From contig JAIMKR010000005.1 of assembly GCA_020692325.1 (NCBI GenBank), positions 72,795 to 136,794 of the forward strand: a DNA stretch of 64,000 nucleotides, written 5' to 3'. Each line of letters starts with the position of its first letter. Position 1 is the stretch's first letter. Made by a program: the position numbers and the translations under genes. The notes beneath the pieces were generated by a model. The model saw nothing but the letters and a program-made list of their open reading frames with translations, was not told the origin of the DNA and did no database searches. The DNA is from Desulfocurvus sp. (lineage in GTDB: Bacteria > Desulfobacterota > Desulfovibrionia > Desulfovibrionales > Desulfovibrionaceae). Of the stretch, positions 61,291 through 64,000 are shown piece after piece.

Positions 61291-62012
61291 TTGGCGGACT
61301 CCACGGTGCATTCCGCGAGCGGCCGGAACACCGCGTCGAAGTCCCAGGCGTAGAAGTTCTCGCGGCAGGCCCCGCACAGCCCGCGCACGGAGATGGACCA
61401 CATGCCGGCCAGCCCCGCGAGATCCTCCCACACGCCGGAGCCGAAGCTCCTAACGCCGCTCACGTCGAGAATCACGGATTTTTCCTGGGACAGGGCCAAA
61501 ATGGCGGCGGTGATCTCCTGCGACTGCGATTTCTTGTGCACGCGCGGGCAGACGATGCGGACCACGGCCGCTTCGGCCTCGTTTTCCACGCGCACGCAGG
61601 CGGTCTCCTCGGTCTTGCCTGGCTGCCCGTCCTCACCGGCGGCCTTGGCCAGCACCTGGCACACGGCGTCGATCTCGCTCTGGTCCGGTGCGCCCTGGTC
61701 GCGTATCTGCTCGATGGCGGCGAACACGGAGTTGACGCCATGGGCGGCCAGTTCGATGTTGTCACTCGTGTGCGGCAGGGTTCCGGCGTGCAGCTTCTTG
61801 AGGAAGCTTTCCACTTTGTGGGTGAACTGGCTGGCGGCCTCGAATCCAGGCATGAAGCCGGTGACGCCCTTGATGGTGTGCAGGGGCCGGGCGAGGATGT
61901 CGATGCCGCCGGTCACGTCGCCCGCGCCTAGGCGTTCGAGACCCTCCAGAACCTGCGGGTAGTACTTGTCGCTCACCTCGGCGAAGAATTCCTCGGACAG
62001 CGCGTCACTCAC
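61287..62012 (-). CDS. HPt domain fused to a STAS-like domain
   Basis: The 241-residue protein begins with an HPt domain whose phospho-acceptor is His45 in RPLHTIKGVTGFMPGFEAAS. A linker follows. The C-terminal half (about 140-225) looks like a STAS fold: VVRIVCPRVHKKSQSQEITA and VILDVSGVRSFGSGVWEDLA. It overlaps the cheA gene downstream and follows the receiver gene upstream, so it should be the substrate of that kinase. Splitting the HPt from CheA and fusing it to STAS is unusual. Confidence 0.82.
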   Translation of the reverse strand: MSDALSEEFFAEVSDKYYPQVLEGLERLGAGDVTGGIDILARPLHTIKGVTGFMPGFEAASQFTHKVESFLKKLHAGTLPHTSDNIELAAHGVNSVFAAIEQIRDQGAPDQSEIDAVCQVLAKAAGEDGQPGKTEETACVRVENEAEAAVVRIVCPRVHKKSQSQEITAAILALSQEKSVILDVSGVRSFGSGVWEDLAGLAGMWSISVRGLCGACRENFYAWDFDAVFRPLAECTVESAK

Positions 62013-62030
62013 GCTTTATCCCCCCCCAGG

Positions 62031-62426
62031 TTATTCCGCGATGAAGCCGAGCTTCTTGAGCTCCTCGAACAGCTTGTCCTTGCGCACGGGTTTGACGATG
62101 TAACCAGAGGCCTCGCCGTCGTGAAAGGAACGGATGACGGTCTTGGGATCGTCGAGGGCCGTGGTCATGAGAACCTTCACGCTCGGCCGGCCGGGCAGGG
62201 TCTGCTCGTGGAGGCGGATGCGGCGCAGGGCCTCCAGCCCATCGAGCTCCGGCATCATGATGTCCATAAGCAGAAGATCGTAGGGCCGGCCTTCCTCGTG
62301 CGCCAGTTTGAAGGCCTCCACCGCCTCGTTGCCGTTGACCACCACGTCCACTTCGAACAAGGTGTTCAGGAACACCGAGAGCACCTTCCGGCCCAGAAAT
62401 TCGTCTTCGGCCACCAGTGCGCGCAT
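62031..62426 (-). CDS. CheY-like single-domain response regulator
   Basis: The 131-residue protein is a lone receiver: acidic pair in VAEDEFLGRKVLSVF, phospho-acceptor Asp55 in YDLLLMDIMMPELDGLEALR, switch Thr in VLMTTALDD and the conserved Lys in GYIVKPVRKDKLFEELKKLG. It should take phosphate from the split CheA encoded just downstream. It is the first gene of this three-gene chemosensory run (receiver, HPt-STAS, kinase). The output could be the flagellar motor or another target; nothing here decides it. Confidence 0.93.
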   Translation of the reverse strand: MRALVAEDEFLGRKVLSVFLNTLFEVDVVVNGNEAVEAFKLAHEEGRPYDLLLMDIMMPELDGLEALRRIRLHEQTLPGRPSVKVLMTTALDDPKTVIRSFHDGEASGYIVKPVRKDKLFEELKKLGFIAE

Positions 62427-62585
62427 AGTTTTCCTCCAGGGGGGACGGACATACCGCCTGTTGTGCTTTATTCTATTCCCGCTTGCGGGATGAAAGTCAA
62501 CACGCCGGCAAACGTTCTCCTGGACGATCGGCCGCCGGTCGGCGCGGGGTTGCGCCGCCGTCCGCCCTCGGGTACAAGGCCGCCC

Positions 62586-63176
62586 ATGCGAGGCTTCATC
62601 ACACCCGAGCGCGAGGCGCGCATCCGCGCCGTGCTCTCCCGCCGTCAGACCAGCTTCACCCTGGTCATGGACAACATCTGGAATCCGCACAACGTTTCGG
62701 CCATTCTGCGCAGCTGCGACGCCTTCGGGGTGATGCGCGTGCACCTGCATTACACCACGGAGACGTGGCCGCAGATGGGCGTCAAATCCTCGGCCTCGGC
62801 CATGAAGTGGGTGGAGCGCGTGCCGCATCCCTCGGCCGGGGAGATGCTCGACGGTTTCGCCAAGGCCGGAATGCAGGTCATCCGCACCGGCTTCTCCGAC
62901 ACGGCCAAACCGCTGGACACCTACGACTTCACCAAGCCCACCGCGGTGATCCTGAGTAACGAGCATCGCGGCTCCTCGCCGGAGATCGCCGAGCACGTGC
63001 CCGACGAGCTGTACATCCCCATGCTGGGCATGGTGCAAAGCCTCAATGTGTCCGTGGCGGCCGCCGTCATCCTCTACGAGATGAGCTCCCAGCGCCGGCA
63101 GGCCGGCATGTATGACGCGCCCGAGCTGCCGCCCGACGAGCTCAACGAGTTGTTTCTGGAGTGGAGCGACAAGTAG
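62586..63176 (+). CDS. trmH: TrmH family tRNA/rRNA 2'-O-methyltransferase
   Basis: A SPOUT methyltransferase that methylates a ribose 2'-OH, probably Gm18 of tRNA. The 196-residue protein starts MRGFITPEREARIRAVLSRR, has MDNIWNPHNVSAILRSCDAF (motif 1) near residue 30 and the AdoMet knot NEHRGSSPEIAEHV with YIPMLGMVQSLNVSVAAAVI (motifs 2 and 3) near 120-160. I start at ATG 62586, which matches the usual TrmH N-terminus. A strong terminator follows its stop. Confidence 0.9.
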   Translation: MRGFITPEREARIRAVLSRRQTSFTLVMDNIWNPHNVSAILRSCDAFGVMRVHLHYTTETWPQMGVKSSASAMKWVERVPHPSAGEMLDGFAKAGMQVIRTGFSDTAKPLDTYDFTKPTAVILSNEHRGSSPEIAEHVPDELYIPMLGMVQSLNVSVAAAVILYEMSSQRRQAGMYDAPELPPDELNELFLEWSDK

Positions 63177-63205
63177 GCACGACGCTTCCGATCGTAACGC
63201 ACCGA

Positions 63206-63240
63206 CGACCCGTGGGGAATTCCCTGCGGGTCGTTTTTTT
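63206..63240 (+). terminator. Rho-independent terminator after trmH
   Basis: CGACCCG (63206-63212) pairs with CGGGTCG (63227-63233), with additional GGGGA/TCCC pairing inside, followed by seven T's. It lies 30 bases after the trmH stop. Confidence 0.85.
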
Positions 63241-63434
63241 ATCCCCCGCGCGAGTCGTGGGGGGGGGCACGCCCTCATTTCCTCCCAACATGCGTCAACC
63301 CGCTTTTTCCATCCTTTTCCCGGCCAAAACCACGCCCGTTCCGTCCAGTCGTCCAACCCAGCGGTATACTTGTCGATTCGCGCCGTCTCCCCTTTGGGGA
63401 ATCCAACACCGGCGCGCAAACGCAAGGAGCCGTC

Positions 63435-64000
63435 ATGCCCACTTCATCACCCGCATTTCAGCGCGACCAGCAGGGGCGCATCACAGCACGCAGCTTGAAC
63501 CTCGGCGGCGAGGCCGAAACCCGGCGCTACGCCTACGATTCCGCCGGACGCCTGACCCGCGTCACCGACGGCCCGGGCAACCTGCTGGAATCGTATCTGT
63601 ACGACGGCGAAGGCCGGCGGCTCGCGGACATCAACCTGCGGCGCTTTCGCGGCGAACGGCGCTACACGTACAGCCTGGACGACCGGCTGCTACAGGTTGG
63701 CGGCGTTCAGTTCGGCCACGATCGCGCGGGATTCCGCAATTTGAAGGTCGAGGACGCCGCCTCGAATCCGCGCGAGACGCGTTACCTCTACGAGCCTTCG
63801 GGCCTGCTGCTTGCGGTGGATATGCCCGGCGGCGAGCGCATCGAATACGCTTACGATTCCATTGGGCTGCGGCGTGAAAAACGCATCAACGGCGGGCTCG
63901 TGGAGGCCTTCGAGTGGCTGGACGCGCTGCGCTTGCGGGAGTTTTTCGATGGCGAGCGCTGGTGGCGGCTGGTGTACGATCCGGCGCGCCCGGGCCGCAC
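63435..64000 (+). CDS. RHS-repeat protein, 3' end outside the window
   Basis: From ATG 63435, after AAGGAG, the protein reads MPTSSPAFQRDQQGRITARS then YD-repeat units: YAYDSAGRLTRVTDGPGNLL, SYLYDGEGRRLADINLR, YTYSLDDRLLQVGGVQFGHD and YAYDSIGLRREKRINGG. These YD/RHS repeats build a beta-cage that, in full-length proteins, encloses a C-terminal toxin. There is no signal peptide and the N-terminus is short, so it may be a compact or truncated RHS gene. At least 188 codons are present; the toxin end and any immunity gene lie beyond the window. Confidence 0.82.
   Translation, partial: MPTSSPAFQRDQQGRITARSLNLGGEAETRRYAYDSAGRLTRVTDGPGNLLESYLYDGEGRRLADINLRRFRGERRYTYSLDDRLLQVGGVQFGHDRAGFRNLKVEDAASNPRETRYLYEPSGLLLAVDMPGGERIEYAYDSIGLRREKRINGGLVEAFEWLDALRLREFFDGERWWRLVYDPARPGR

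Overview
The window reads as part of a high-GC deltaproteobacterial (Desulfovibrionaceae-like) chromosome. This is inferred from gene content and order: rpmH-rnpA-yidD-yidC-jag-mnmE; a siroheme-decarboxylase-type AsnC/Lrp-fold protein followed by hemL; and cbiL, an iron/cobalamin-type ABC transporter and a periplasmic CbiK behind a cobalamin riboswitch, an order I recall from Desulfovibrio vulgaris. No 16S or other typing marker is present, so the genus is open.

Bases 1 to about 26.6 kb are an accessory defense and prophage region. It opens with a Mu-like tail gene fragment (1-520). An AT-rich pentapeptide-repeat membrane protein follows, preceded by a 27-codon overlapping ORF (624-1822), then a frameshifted HTH gene and a nested stem-loop element (2064-2448). 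Next is a complete type I restriction-modification locus, hsdM-rhuM-hsdS-fic-DUF5655-hsdR (2603-12353), much of it translationally coupled. After an IS3-type remnant and a truncated DUF6361 gene (12433-13317) comes a 2256-residue DUF4011/SF1 helicase/nuclease fusion (Hhe-like, minus strand). It is divergent from a 1464-residue P-loop NTPase with a long helical C-terminus (20506-24900), whose 3' end is cut by a decayed IS481-family element. The region ends with a CRISPR-like repeat remnant, a broken DNA methyltransferase fragment and the 3' half of a tRNA-Ala gene (26587-26636).

From 26.8 kb onward the genes are mostly housekeeping: tsaC; a glycosyltransferase; a PA2779/PA2778/TPR envelope trio; a UPF0280 protein; the rpmH to mnmE ribosome, membrane-insertion and tRNA-modification cluster; a YXWGXW protein; gpsA; the heme genes; a chemoreceptor; lipoproteins; threonine aldolase; gltX; NifU- and NifX-like Fe-S proteins with a DUF134 regulator; a GT4 glycosyltransferase; an iron alcohol dehydrogenase; glycerate kinase; the cobalt/corrinoid operon; a split CheA chemotaxis module with a receiver; a TrmH-type methylase; and the start of an RHS-repeat protein at the right edge.

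The less expected signals are: partial degenerate copies of gene 3' ends just downstream of mnmE and glycerate kinase; a second IS481 scar beside the nifX-like gene; perfect palindromes inside rhuM and at the fic stop; the defense NTPase ending inside an IS inverted repeat; and the coupled Cys-rich mini-ORF before the pentapeptide protein.
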